Positions 35,912 through 43,778 of a stretch of DNA of 43,799 nt are shown here, piece by piece (the stretch's first letter is position 1; each line of letters begins with the position of its first letter). The notes under the pieces are model-generated. The model saw only the letters and a program-made list of their open reading frames with translations. It did no database searches and was not told the origin of the DNA. Made by a program: the position numbers and the translations under genes. This DNA comes from Candidatus Equicola faecalis (GTDB lineage Bacteria > Bacteroidota > Bacteroidia > Bacteroidales > Bacteroidaceae): contig JAGHTU010000008.1 in NCBI GenBank assembly GCA_018065185.1, positions 1 to 43,799 on the forward strand, given 5' to 3'.

Positions 35912-37036
35912 TTACAATAATTCCAGGATGCTCTTTTCGAGGTCTTTAATTTGAGTATCGCGCGATACGAGTTGATTAGCACGGTTGATGAGGTAGAAAG
36001 ACGGTATGCTCTGAACATTATACAAGCCTATCAACTGGGAATACTCGCCTGCTTCGTCGCGCACATTTATCCATGGGAGACGTTTCGTGGATGTCTTCCA
36101 GAAATGCTCATTATCGTCAAGTGACACCATAAAGACTTCCAGTCCACGTTGCTGATATTTCTCATAAAGCTCACGCACCTGCATGATGCGCTCCATGCTC
36201 TGGTCGGTGTTGAAGATGTTGAAATAGAGCAACACCACTTTCCCTTTCAGGTCGGTGAGATGACGTATGTTACCATTATTGTCAGGCAACGCAATATCGA
36301 TGACGCCCGTTTCCTCGGCATTGGAGATGTCAATAGCGTTTTTCATCCGTGCTTCCAGATAGCGCGTATTGTTCATGCCGTCAATAGCGATGTTGTGCAG
36401 GTTTTCGCCACGTTCAGACCCCGGGAAATAGGTGTCCCAACTCGTGGCAACAGCAGCAAATGCCTTTATGTCGTCCTTGTTGGTGCTTGGGTCGAAGATG
36501 AGATAGCGCCCTATGGTCTGGAACAGTGCGAAATAAGAATAGGCACGGCTGGGAGCAGCAAAGATATATTCGCGCTTCACCTTTTCCTTGTATTGGTGCA
36601 GGAGTGACTGGATGGTGTCATCATCAGTGGTGTTCATCACCTGTTGCTGTAGGCGTATCTGCATCGTGGTCAGTTCCTTTATCTTCTTGCAGTCCTCACA
36701 TCCTTCTATAGAATAGTTGGTAGCCATATTGTTTCCATAGTCTGCCGTCACCTTGATATTCTGAATGGAATCAGCACAGATATTTATAATTTGATTATGG
36801 ATACGGAGACGGTAGAACTCCGGTGCTTCGGTCTTGGCGCAAGTGAATGTGAACGCACCCTCGTCCGATAGTTTCATGGAATCCAGCGTCGTAATTTCCG
36901 TTATTCCCACCTGTTCAAAATATAGCATCGAATCAGTAGCCCCCGTGATATTACCCTCAATATAAATCTTGTCGCCATCTTGACAGCAGGTCAAACCCAA
37001 TATGACGCTGCACATCGTAAGTAGTATTTTTTTCAT
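35912..37036 (-). CDS. Thioredoxin-fold lipoprotein (DUF4369/TlpA-like) without CxxC
   Basis: The 374-residue protein has a lipoprotein-like signal (MKKILLTMCSVILGLTCCQDG, probable lipid at Cys18). An N-terminal DUF4369-like beta domain follows (YIEGNITGATDSMLYFEQ). A helical middle leads to a C-terminal AhpC/TlpA-type domain with GVIDIALPDNNGNIRHL, LKGKVVLLYFNIF, VFMVSLDD, INVRD, YNVQSIPSFYLI and a cis-Pro context. Where the redox CxxC should follow the first strand, the sequence is YFNIFNTDQSM, so the disulfide active site is absent. A binding or structural role at the outer membrane is more likely than thiol exchange. It is convergent with the exonuclease gene and divergent from the Skp-like gene. 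Confidence 0.85.
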   Translation of the reverse strand: MKKILLTMCSVILGLTCCQDGDKIYIEGNITGATDSMLYFEQVGITEITTLDSMKLSDEGAFTFTCAKTEAPEFYRLRIHNQIINICADSIQNIKVTADYGNNMATNYSIEGCEDCKKIKELTTMQIRLQQQVMNTTDDDTIQSLLHQYKEKVKREYIFAAPSRAYSYFALFQTIGRYLIFDPSTNKDDIKAFAAVATSWDTYFPGSERGENLHNIAIDGMNNTRYLEARMKNAIDISNAEETGVIDIALPDNNGNIRHLTDLKGKVVLLYFNIFNTDQSMERIMQVRELYEKYQQRGLEVFMVSLDDNEHFWKTSTKRLPWINVRDEAGEYSQLIGLYNVQSIPSFYLINRANQLVSRDTQIKDLEKSILELL

Positions 37037-37057
37037 CCCAGTTTATTATTTATTGTG

Positions 37058-37074
37058 CAAAATTACTAATTTCG
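37058..37074. promoter_or_regulatory. Overlapping divergent -7 boxes between the thioredoxin-fold lipoprotein and skp-like genes
   Basis: On the minus strand TAATTTTG spans 37065-37058, serving the lipoprotein gene starting at 37036. On the plus strand TAATTTCG spans 37067-37074, serving the gene starting at 37083. The boxes are only one base apart and the start codons 46 bp apart. Neither has a clear TTTG -33 box, so the call rests on the -7 boxes. The plus-strand transcript would be nearly leaderless. Confidence 0.45.
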
Positions 37075-37082
37075 CAGACATT

Positions 37083-37601
37083 ATGAAACGTATATTGTTT
37101 ATTTTTACAATTCTTGCCGTAGGGTGTATGCTTCCTCTTACGGCTTCGGCACAGCAGGCTTTTGCGCATTTCAGTTACAAGGCGGTCATAGCCCAGTTGC
37201 CTGACGTGGCACAGATCAGCGACAGCCTTGCCCATCTGCAGGCAGGTCTGGACAGGGAGGTTAGACGCGTGGAACAAGATTTCAATGAAAAATATGAAGA
37301 GTTCCTTGAGGGGCAGAAAGAATTTCCTGCCATCATCCGCCAAAAACGACAGACGGAACTGCAGGAGATGATGCAACGCAATGTCGCCTTGAAGCAGGAA
37401 GTCAGTAGCATCTATATGCAGACGAAAGAGGCTCTTGACACTGCCCTGCGTGAAAAAGTAAATGTGGCAGTACGGAAGATAGGACAAGAGTATCGGTATG
37501 CGTTCATCTTCAATTCTGACGATGACCGTTGCCCGTGGATAGATGCAACACAGTGTGCCGACGTTACACAACAGATAATAGCAGAACTATGTCGCCAATA
37601 G
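37083..37601 (+). CDS. Skp/OmpH-like periplasmic chaperone
   Basis: The 172-residue protein has a signal peptide (MKRILFIFTILAVGCMLPLTASA) and a long charged coiled coil (about 45-130, with REVRRVEQDFNEKYEEFLEG). This is the OmpH/Skp family, which keeps outer-membrane proteins soluble in the periplasm. The C-terminal strand reads YRYAFIFNSDDDRCPWIDA, close to the family 'gy.yVld......llyv..s.DiT..v' ending (ADVTQQIIAEL). The ATG at 37083 gives the signal peptide at the right place. The stop overlaps murI by 13 bp. Confidence 0.88.
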   Translation: MKRILFIFTILAVGCMLPLTASAQQAFAHFSYKAVIAQLPDVAQISDSLAHLQAGLDREVRRVEQDFNEKYEEFLEGQKEFPAIIRQKRQTELQEMMQRNVALKQEVSSIYMQTKEALDTALREKVNVAVRKIGQEYRYAFIFNSDDDRCPWIDATQCADVTQQIIAELCRQ

Positions 37602-38419
37602 GTGTCTTTGATTCGGGATATGGAGGTCTGACCATTCTGCGGGAGATTCGCCGACTATTGCCGGAATATGATTTCGTATATCTTGGCGACAATGCGCGTG
37701 CTCCTTATGGCAACCGCTCGTTTGATGTGGTGTATAACTTCACGCGCGAAGCGGTGAAGACACTCTTCGACATGGGTTGCCCGCTGGTGATACTGGCATG
37801 TAACACGGCATCTGCCAAAGCCTTGCGCACCATTCAGCAGCACGACCTACCGCTGTGGGATGCAGAGCGGAGAGTGCTGGGGGTGATACGCCCGACAGCC
37901 GAGGTGATAGGTCACTTGTCGCAGTCGCGCCATGTGGGAGTGGTAGCCACGCCCGGCACAATACTATCGGAATCTTACCGTCTGGAGATAAACAAACTCT
38001 ATCCCGATATCGTCGTCAATGCTCATGCCTGCCCTATGTGGGTGCCGTTGGTGGAGAACAGCGAGACGGAGAGCGCCGGTGCCGACTACTTCGTAAAGAA
38101 AGATATTGATGCACTCTTTGCCATGGATGCCATGATAGATACGGTCATCCTCGGGTGTACACACTATCCATTGCTGTTGGACAAGATAAGGAAATATGTA
38201 CCGCAAGGCACCACCATCATCCCACAGGGTGAATACGTTGCCACGAGTCTGTGTGGCTATCTGCACCGTCATCCAGAGATGGATTCACGTCTTACAAAGA
38301 GTGGCGAATGTCACTATTTTACAACGGAACATTCCGATAAATTTGGCAAAACAGCAAGGATGTTCCTTGACGAAGATATACAGGTGGAACATCTCTCATC
38401 ATTAGGAAACAAACCATGA
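37589..38419 (+). CDS. murI: Glutamate racemase
   Basis: The 276-residue enzyme makes D-glutamate for peptidoglycan. Motifs: GVFDSGYGGLTILREI (catalytic Asp/Ser region), YLGDNARAPYG, LACNTASAKAL (first catalytic Cys), GVVATPGTI and LGCTHYPLL (second catalytic Cys and His). I chose the ATG at 37589, which begins MSPIGVFDSG; it overlaps the chaperone gene stop by 13 bp. It overlaps the following permease by 4 bp (ATGA), so chaperone, murI and permease are one transcription unit. Confidence 0.97.
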   Translation: MSPIGVFDSGYGGLTILREIRRLLPEYDFVYLGDNARAPYGNRSFDVVYNFTREAVKTLFDMGCPLVILACNTASAKALRTIQQHDLPLWDAERRVLGVIRPTAEVIGHLSQSRHVGVVATPGTILSESYRLEINKLYPDIVVNAHACPMWVPLVENSETESAGADYFVKKDIDALFAMDAMIDTVILGCTHYPLLLDKIRKYVPQGTTIIPQGEYVATSLCGYLHRHPEMDSRLTKSGECHYFTTEHSDKFGKTARMFLDEDIQVEHLSSLGNKP

Positions 38420-39708
38420 CTTTATTCAGTATTTTCGGGTTTGACAGACGCACGATGTCTGTCAGGAAAGAGATGCTTGGTGGCATCACAACATTTCTTA
38501 CGATGGCTTATATCCTTGCCATCAATCCTTCAATCCTTCACGATGCAGGAATGGATCAGGGAGCTGTATTCACAAGCACCGCCATCGCCTCAATAGTTGC
38601 CACACTGATAATGGCAATATATGCCAAACTCCCTTTTGCCCTTGCTCCGGGAATGGGGCTGAATGCTTTCTTTGCTTACACCATCGTGATAGCTATGGGC
38701 TATACATGGCAGTTTGCACTTACGGCAGTGCTCATTGAGGGACTGATATTTGTGATACTCACCGTGACAGGTGTGCGCCGACAGATAATAGACGCCATGC
38801 CAAGAATGCTACAGCGCGCTATCTCGCCCGGGTTGGGACTGTTCATCGCCTTTATCGGTTTCAAGAATGCAGGAATCATCGTAGCCAATGACTCTACGTT
38901 TCTTGCGTTGGGCGACCTACATTCGCCTGTAGTGTTGCTTGCCTGTCTGGGCATAGTGATAAGTGCCGTACTGCTGATACGTGGTGTCATCGGCGCTCTG
39001 CTCATCGGTATCATCATTACTGCCATTATCGGCATACCGCTCGGACTAACTTCGTTTGATAGTATCTTCTCTCTGCCACCGTCCATAGCACCTGTGTTTT
39101 GCCAGTTTGAATGGTCGAACATTTTCTGTGCAGATATGGGCATCTGCGTACTGACACTCCTATTCTTCGATATGTTCGATACTTTAGGGACGCTCATCGG
39201 CGTGAGCAACAGGGCAGGAATGGTGGATAAGAACGGTAATATTCTGCATCTCAATAAGGCTTTGATGGCTGATGCTGTCGGCACAATGGCAGGTGCTATA
39301 CTGGGCACATCCACCGTCACGACATTTGCCGAGAGTGCAGCTGGTGTCAATGCTGGTGGACGTAGCGGACTGACATCGTTCTTCACTGCCGTCTGTTTCG
39401 GTCTGGCCCTATGCATCGCTCCGCTTTTCCTCGCCATACCGTCGCAAGCCACCGCACCTGCACTCATCCTTGTGGGTGTGATGATGATGCGTGATATACG
39501 TGAGATAGACTTCTGTGATTTTAAGGTGGCAATACCATGTTTCGTGTGCATAACGATGATGTCATTGGCATGCAGCATCTCTGACGGAATACTCCTCGGA
39601 ATGATTACCTATGTAATACTGCACGTATGTAGCGGAAACTGGCGCGACATACGCATGGGGACATATATCCTCGTGGCGTTGTTTATTCTGAAATACGTCT
39701 TTTTCTGA
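38416..39708 (+). CDS. NCS2-family (AzgA-like) purine permease
   Basis: The 430-residue integral membrane protein starts FGFDRRTMSVRKEMLGGITTF, typical of the AzgA branch for adenine, guanine and hypoxanthine uptake. Family blocks are TMAYILAINPSIL, LAPGMGLNAFFAYT, ISPGLGLFIAFIGFKNAG, LLFFDMFDTLGTLIGVSNRAG and STVTTFAESAAGVNAGGRSG. About 12-14 membrane segments are visible. Its last 26 bp overlap the 3' end of the convergent permease gene at 39683. Confidence 0.92.
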   Translation: MTLFSIFGFDRRTMSVRKEMLGGITTFLTMAYILAINPSILHDAGMDQGAVFTSTAIASIVATLIMAIYAKLPFALAPGMGLNAFFAYTIVIAMGYTWQFALTAVLIEGLIFVILTVTGVRRQIIDAMPRMLQRAISPGLGLFIAFIGFKNAGIIVANDSTFLALGDLHSPVVLLACLGIVISAVLLIRGVIGALLIGIIITAIIGIPLGLTSFDSIFSLPPSIAPVFCQFEWSNIFCADMGICVLTLLFFDMFDTLGTLIGVSNRAGMVDKNGNILHLNKALMADAVGTMAGAILGTSTVTTFAESAAGVNAGGRSGLTSFFTAVCFGLALCIAPLFLAIPSQATAPALILVGVMMMRDIREIDFCDFKVAIPCFVCITMMSLACSISDGILLGMITYVILHVCSGNWRDIRMGTYILVALFILKYVFF

Positions 39709-40966
39709 CCCTTAACAGGCTGTGTACAGGGTAGCAGGCACTCAAGAAGCCTACTGCCACAACGGTTAGGAAAATAAGGATTATATCCAGTCCATGTACG
39801 CTTACAGGATAAGCGTCAACAACGAAATTGCCACTGCTCTTTCCCAATGCCACAATGCCGAATGTCTGTTGCATCCAGCACAGCAACAACCCCAAGACTA
39901 TTCCTGCAACGGCACCGATGGCGGTGATGATGCGCCCCTCAAAGAGGAAGATGCGTGCTATCTGCTTCTCGTCAGCACCAAGCGAACGCAATGTCTGTGC
40001 ATCTTCTTTCTTGTCGATGATGAGCATTGACAGACTACTGATGATATTGAAACATGCTATGATAAGGATAAAGGTAAGGAAGATATAAGCCATCAGTTTC
40101 TCCACTTTCATGATGCGGAATACATCTTCCTGCTGTTCGTACAGGTCTTCCACCTTGAACCTGTCGCCACCTATCTCCTTGAGTCTCTTTTTGACGCTTT
40201 CTGTACTGACACCATCTTTGACTTTGATGTTGAGTGATGTCATCATCCCCTGCATGGAGAAGATGTCGCGTGCTGTTTCGATAGGGATAATGCCGTATTC
40301 GTTGTCGTATTTCTGTTGTTTGACATTGAAGATGACACCACTGGAAGCCAGTTCTTCGGTAATGAATCCCTCGGCAGGGTTGGTCAGATCTGGTTGCCCT
40401 TCACGCTTCGGCGTAAATGCCTGTATTCTGGTTTGGAAATCAACGCCAGTGCCAAGTTCCTCTGCCACACCTATACCGAGCACGATGCATGGCACACGGG
40501 TGTAACTGAGTTCATCATCAGAGGCTTCTATATCCAACTGCTCATCCCACAGGCGAAACTCACCGTCACCATATAGGATGCTGTCTATCTGTGTCAGTCG
40601 TTCAAAGTTTTCATCCACCCCACGCAGACGCACCACCTTCTGGCACTCTCCGTAGATGAGCAACGCCTGGTCTTCCACACATTCGTAAGCACCCTCTACG
40701 CCTTTCACAGAGCGCATCTGTGCCAATAGTGGGTCATCACACGGCATGGCTTTCCCCTCTTTCGGCGACACCTTCAACTGTGGGTCAAGCGTAGTGAAGA
40801 ATGTGGCTACCATATCGTGGAAACCATTGAACACGCTCAACGTCACCACCAGTGCCATGGTCATCACCGCCACACCGATGATGCTGATGCCGCTTATCCA
40901 GTTTATTGCATTGTGACTCTTCTTTGAGAAAAGGTAACGCCGTGCTATGTAGAAAGGGAAACTCAC
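39683..40966 (-). CDS. LolC/LolE-type ABC transporter permease
   Basis: The 427-residue protein opens with FPFYIARRYLFSKKSHNAINWIS and has one N-terminal membrane segment, a long periplasmic domain (about 45-270) and three C-terminal segments with an FtsX domain (SSLSMLIIDKKEDAQTLRSLGADEKQI). This is the LolC/E family that extracts lipoproteins from the inner membrane for transport to the outer membrane. No ATPase partner (LolD) is adjacent. Its start overlaps rbfA by 4 bp, and its end is convergent with the purine permease. Confidence 0.88.
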   Translation of the reverse strand: MSFPFYIARRYLFSKKSHNAINWISGISIIGVAVMTMALVVTLSVFNGFHDMVATFFTTLDPQLKVSPKEGKAMPCDDPLLAQMRSVKGVEGAYECVEDQALLIYGECQKVVRLRGVDENFERLTQIDSILYGDGEFRLWDEQLDIEASDDELSYTRVPCIVLGIGVAEELGTGVDFQTRIQAFTPKREGQPDLTNPAEGFITEELASSGVIFNVKQQKYDNEYGIIPIETARDIFSMQGMMTSLNIKVKDGVSTESVKKRLKEIGGDRFKVEDLYEQQEDVFRIMKVEKLMAYIFLTFILIIACFNIISSLSMLIIDKKEDAQTLRSLGADEKQIARIFLFEGRIITAIGAVAGIVLGLLLCWMQQTFGIVALGKSSGNFVVDAYPVSVHGLDIILIFLTVVAVGFLSACYPVHSLLRVRKRRISE

Positions 40967-41298
40967 TTCTTCAACAGGTTGTCGATGTTTTCGATATAGT
41001 CCAGCGAATCATCGATGAAGAACTTCAGTTCCGGTATGATTCTCAACTGGTAACGCACGCGCTTCCCTAGTTCAAAACGTATGCTTTTCTGGTTGGCGTT
41101 GACGTTGCCGATTATTTCCTCTCCCTTTTCAGATGGGAAGATGCTGAGATAGACACGGCAAATGCTGAGGTCGGGACTCACACGCACTGCAGTCACACTC
41201 ACCATCACGCCGTGCATTGCGCGTGTCTGTTGTTGGAATATCTCGCTCAGCTCTTTCTGTATGAGCCGTGCCACTTTATTCAGTCTTTCTCCTTGCAT
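40963..41298 (-). CDS. rbfA: 30S ribosome-binding factor A
   Basis: The 111-residue KH-like protein matures the 5' end of 16S rRNA and helps at low temperature. It starts MQGERLNKVARLIQKELSEIF and contains VSVTAVRVSPDLSICRVYLS and YQLRIIPELKFFIDDSLDY, the family core and C-terminal block. Length is normal. It overlaps the O-methyltransferase gene by 19 bp upstream and the LolC/E-like gene by 4 bp downstream. Confidence 0.95.
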   Translation of the reverse strand: MQGERLNKVARLIQKELSEIFQQQTRAMHGVMVSVTAVRVSPDLSICRVYLSIFPSEKGEEIIGNVNANQKSIRFELGKRVRYQLRIIPELKFFIDDSLDYIENIDNLLKK

Positions 41299-41933
41299 AA
41301 TCTAATTATTGATAGTCCGTCTCTCAACGGTAGTATTACCTTTTCCACGCGGTTGTCATGAGCCACGCGGTCGTTAAATTCCATGATGCCCTGTGTCTGT
41401 CTGTCATTCATGTGGCCTGCCTCCACCACATGCCCATCCCACAGCGTGTTGTCTGCAATGATATATCCACCTTCGTTCAGCATTCCGACACTCATATCGT
41501 AGTATTCGGGATATAGCCGCTTGTTGCCATCGATGAAGATGAGGTCGAACTTTATTCCTAGTTTCGGTGCCTCCGTAAGTGCATCGCCGATGCGGAACTC
41601 AATCTTCTCTGCCACCTCGGATGTCTCTATCCAGTGGCGTGTAAAATCCTCCAGTTCGTCGTCGGTGTCAAACGTCCACAACCGTCCGTCAGCATCCAGT
41701 CCTTGCGCCATGGATATGGCGGAATAGCCCGTGAAAGTGCCTATCTCCAACACTCGTTTGGGCTTTATCATGCGCACCAACATCTTCAGCAACCTCCCCT
41801 GCAGATGCCCCGATGCCATGCGCCCATAGAGCAGGTGCTTGTTCGTTTCGCGCCACAGGCGATAGAGGTGTTCTCCTTCCTCGTCAATATGGTCAAGTAT
41901 GTATTCCTCAAGCTCTGAGTGCATGTATGGCAA
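41280..41933 (-). CDS. Class I SAM-dependent O-methyltransferase (CCoAOMT-like)
   Basis: The 217-residue protein has the SAM-binding glycine loop RVLEIGTFTGYSAISMA, an acidic strand end (LWTFDTDDELEDF), KFDLIFIDGNKRLYPEYYD (metal/substrate region), GGYIIADNTLWDGHV and a C-terminal LPLRDGLSII. This is the O-methyltransferase_3 family, related to catechol or caffeoyl-CoA methyltransferases. The substrate is unknown. An alternative ATG lies three codons in (41924). It overlaps aroQ by 26 bp. Confidence 0.9.
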   Translation of the reverse strand: MPYMHSELEEYILDHIDEEGEHLYRLWRETNKHLLYGRMASGHLQGRLLKMLVRMIKPKRVLEIGTFTGYSAISMAQGLDADGRLWTFDTDDELEDFTRHWIETSEVAEKIEFRIGDALTEAPKLGIKFDLIFIDGNKRLYPEYYDMSVGMLNEGGYIIADNTLWDGHVVEAGHMNDRQTQGIMEFNDRVAHDNRVEKVILPLRDGLSIIRLCKEKD

Positions 41934-42324
41934 GTTTATATGAGTTCAGTCCGAAGCCACATATCACACCATAACATACCGGTGAGAGCAACGACTGACG
42001 ACGATATTCCTCACGACCGTAGATGTTTGAAATGTGCACCTCTATCACGGGGACGGATATGGCGCGTATGCAATCGTGTATCGCCACGCTCGTGTGCGTA
42101 TATCCACCGGCATTGAGGATGATACCGTCACACTTCCCATCCACCTCCTGCATACGGTTTATTATCTCTCCCTCAACGTTGCTCTGATAGAAGTCTATCT
42201 CATCACTTGCAAACTCGTTACGCAACGCTGTGAGGAAATCTTCAAAACAAAGTTCTCCGTATATCTCCGGCTCACGCTGTCCGAGCAGATTGAGGTTCGG
42301 TCCATTGATGATTTGTATTCTCAT
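41908..42324 (-). CDS. aroQ: 3-Dehydroquinate dehydratase, type II
   Basis: The 138-residue enzyme dehydrates 3-dehydroquinate in the shikimate pathway. MRIQIINGPNLNLLG is the family opening, and Tyr22 in EPEIYG is the catalytic base. GIILNAGGYTHTSVAI, VIEVHISNIYGREEYR (catalytic His and lid Arg) and GVICGFGLNSY follow. The start is set at 42324; a longer frame to 42378 would read through its own promoter. It leads the leftward aroQ, O-methyltransferase, rbfA, LolC/E-like operon. Confidence 0.97.
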   Translation of the reverse strand: MRIQIINGPNLNLLGQREPEIYGELCFEDFLTALRNEFASDEIDFYQSNVEGEIINRMQEVDGKCDGIILNAGGYTHTSVAIHDCIRAISVPVIEVHISNIYGREEYRRQSLLSPVCYGVICGFGLNSYKLAIHALRA

Positions 42325-42379
42325 GGAAAAATACCTAATTTCGCATTGCAAAATTAGTGAAATTTTGGAACTTATCAAC
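42312..42379. promoter_or_regulatory. Interlocked divergent promoters of aroQ and xerD
   Basis: Rightward: TTTG at 42312-42315, 20-bp spacer, TAATTTCG at 42336-42343, predicted start of transcription near 42350. Leftward: GTTG at 42379-42376, 19-bp spacer, TAATTTTG at 42356-42349, predicted start near 42342. The -7 boxes are 5 bp apart and each promoter overlaps the other's transcribed start, so the two cannot easily fire together. The rightward promoter also places the xerD start downstream of 42350, favouring the TTG at 42365. Confidence 0.65.
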
Positions 42380-43264
42380 AGATACCGCCGTTATTTGAGG
42401 CTTGAGCGCAACTATTCTCCCAACACGCTGGAGGGTTATGTGCGTGATGCCAACCGCCTCATTGCTTATCTCATGGGGAACGACCGTCAGGCTGTGAACT
42501 GGCGCACCGTGAGGCTTGAAGACCTACAGGCTTTTGCTGCTTCGCTCCACGATGTGGGTGTCGGGGCGCGTAGCCAGTGCCGTGTCCTTTCGGGCGTGAG
42601 GTCGTTATTCCGCTTTCTCGAACAGGAGGGAGAGGTGGATAATGACGTGTCGGAGTTGCTACCCTCGCCACAGGTGGGTGAGCATCTGCCGGAAGTGTTG
42701 TCGGTGGATGAGATAGACCGCATCGAGGATGCCATTGACCTTACATCTGGCGAGGGACACCGCAATCGCGCCATCATAGAGGTGCTTTTCAGTTGCGGTC
42801 TGCGTGTCACAGAACTTGTCACGCTCAAGATGTCAGACCTCTACCTTGAGGAGCATTTCATCCGTGTGATGGGTAAAGGGAGCAAGGAAAGACTTGTGCC
42901 TATCTCAAACCGTGCCATTAGGGAATTGGAACTGTGGTTTTCGCAACGCCGTGAAATGACAATCAAGCCTGGCGAGGAGGATTATGTGTTTCTTAACCGC
43001 CGTGGGGCGCATCTCACGCGGACGATGATTCTCATTATGGTGAAACGCCTTGCAGCCAAAGTCGGTATAAAGAAGACTATCTCTCCGCATACGTTCCGCC
43101 ACAGCTTCGCCACCTGCCTGCTCGAAGGCGGGGCAGACCTGCGCATCATTCAGACCATGCTCGGACATGAGAGCATCAGCACCACCGAGATTTACACTCA
43201 TATTGATACCACTCACCTGCGCGAAGAAATCCTAAACCACCATCCGCGCAATATAACATCCTAA
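42365..43264 (+). CDS. xerD: Tyrosine recombinase XerD
   Basis: The 299-residue protein of the XerC/XerD family resolves chromosome dimers at dif. The N-terminal SAM-like domain has INRYRRYLRLERNYSPNTL. The catalytic residues are all visible: R147 (CGLRVTEL), K171 (VMGKGSKERLVP), H242 and R245 (SPHTFRHSFAT), H268 (MLGHES) and Y277 (TEIYTHI). I place the start at a TTG (42365), giving MELINRYRRYL and the usual XerD length. The alternative ATG at 42323 lies upstream of the predicted transcription start and overlaps the aroQ start codon. Nothing suggests a mobile element, and the neighbours are housekeeping genes. Confidence 0.93.
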   Translation: MELINRYRRYLRLERNYSPNTLEGYVRDANRLIAYLMGNDRQAVNWRTVRLEDLQAFAASLHDVGVGARSQCRVLSGVRSLFRFLEQEGEVDNDVSELLPSPQVGEHLPEVLSVDEIDRIEDAIDLTSGEGHRNRAIIEVLFSCGLRVTELVTLKMSDLYLEEHFIRVMGKGSKERLVPISNRAIRELELWFSQRREMTIKPGEEDYVFLNRRGAHLTRTMILIMVKRLAAKVGIKKTISPHTFRHSFATCLLEGGADLRIIQTMLGHESISTTEIYTHIDTTHLREEILNHHPRNITS

Positions 43265-43274
43265 AATTAATACC

Positions 43275-43360
43275 TGTCTTGAAATAAGACAATATCATCT
43301 TATGAGCATCTTTATGCGGATAGACAAATTTATCGGTAATAAATAAGACTTTCTTATTTT
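43275..43360 (+). terminator. Hairpins downstream of xerD, possible weak terminator
   Basis: TGTCTT/AAGACA (43275-43291) and AATAAGA/TCTTATT (43342-43358, followed by TT) are short AT-rich hairpins 10 to 95 bp after the xerD stop. The second is followed by a few T residues. They may terminate xerD transcription, but the stems are weak. Confidence 0.3.
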
Positions 43361-43434
43361 ACGCTGAGTTGGTTTTTCCTGTTTCTTATCGCAGATGGCA
43401 AGGTTTATCTCAATAAAGGAGTTGTTCCCTCCAT

Positions 43435-43725
43435 CGGGGCGGAGAGACTGAATGTCTCTCTGCTTGCGATGGCTTGACCTTCAGGTCAACAAAGGAGCCC
43501 AGCTTGCTGCTGGTTAGGGAGGGGCTTTGCCTCGCCCTCTTCCGCTCGGAGCCTCCAAATCATCGTGACAAGTTGAGTAAATCGTCGTGACAAGTTGGAG
43601 GCTCCGTCCTTTTAACAGCGAGGCTTCGGTTGCAAGGCTTCGAGGTGGCGTATGGTTAAAGGTGGCTTTAAGAAAGGAAAAGACCCTTCCCTCGCGCACG
43701 CGCGCGTACCTTATTAATATGGTGG
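43435..43725. repeat. Hairpin string and two-unit 22-bp repeat element
   Basis: Three neat hairpins stand in a row: GAGAGAC/GTCTCTC (43442-43460), TTGACC/GGTCAA (43474-43489) and CCAGC/GCTGG (43499-43513). The block 43529-43576 matches 34740-34787 at about nine in ten positions (GCCTCGCCcTCTTCCGCTCG then GAGCCTC). Two 22-bp units (43558-43579, 43580-43601) are followed by GGAGGCTCC. A near-palindrome ACCTTATTAATATGGT at 43708-43723, preceded by CGCGCGT, matches the palindrome at 435-450. No credible gene was found in 43265-43790. Confidence 0.75.
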
Positions 43726-43746
43726 AGATTTGATAATTCAAAATTA

Positions 43747-43778
43747 TTTGGCTTTACGCTCACCTTGCACTATCTTTG
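43747..43778 (+). promoter_or_regulatory. Promoter at the right edge, gene beyond the window
   Basis: TTTG at 43747-43750, a 20-bp spacer and TATCTTTG at 43771-43778 form a full Bacteroidetes promoter. An ATG at 43791 (ATGTCTCGG, reading Met-Ser-Arg) may be the start of the downstream gene, but only nine bases of it are in view, so I do not call a CDS. Confidence 0.75.

Noticed and set aside
42365..43264. Tyrosine recombinase as sign of an integrated element or integron
   Set aside because: It is XerD-like in length and motifs, lies in a housekeeping context (aroQ operon), and no attachment sites, cargo genes or tRNA target were found. The hairpins downstream do not show attC-type conserved core sites.
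43514..43741. Open frame of 75 codons on the minus strand in the right leader
   Set aside because: It runs across the 22-bp repeat element and the palindrome, and shows no recognisable protein features.
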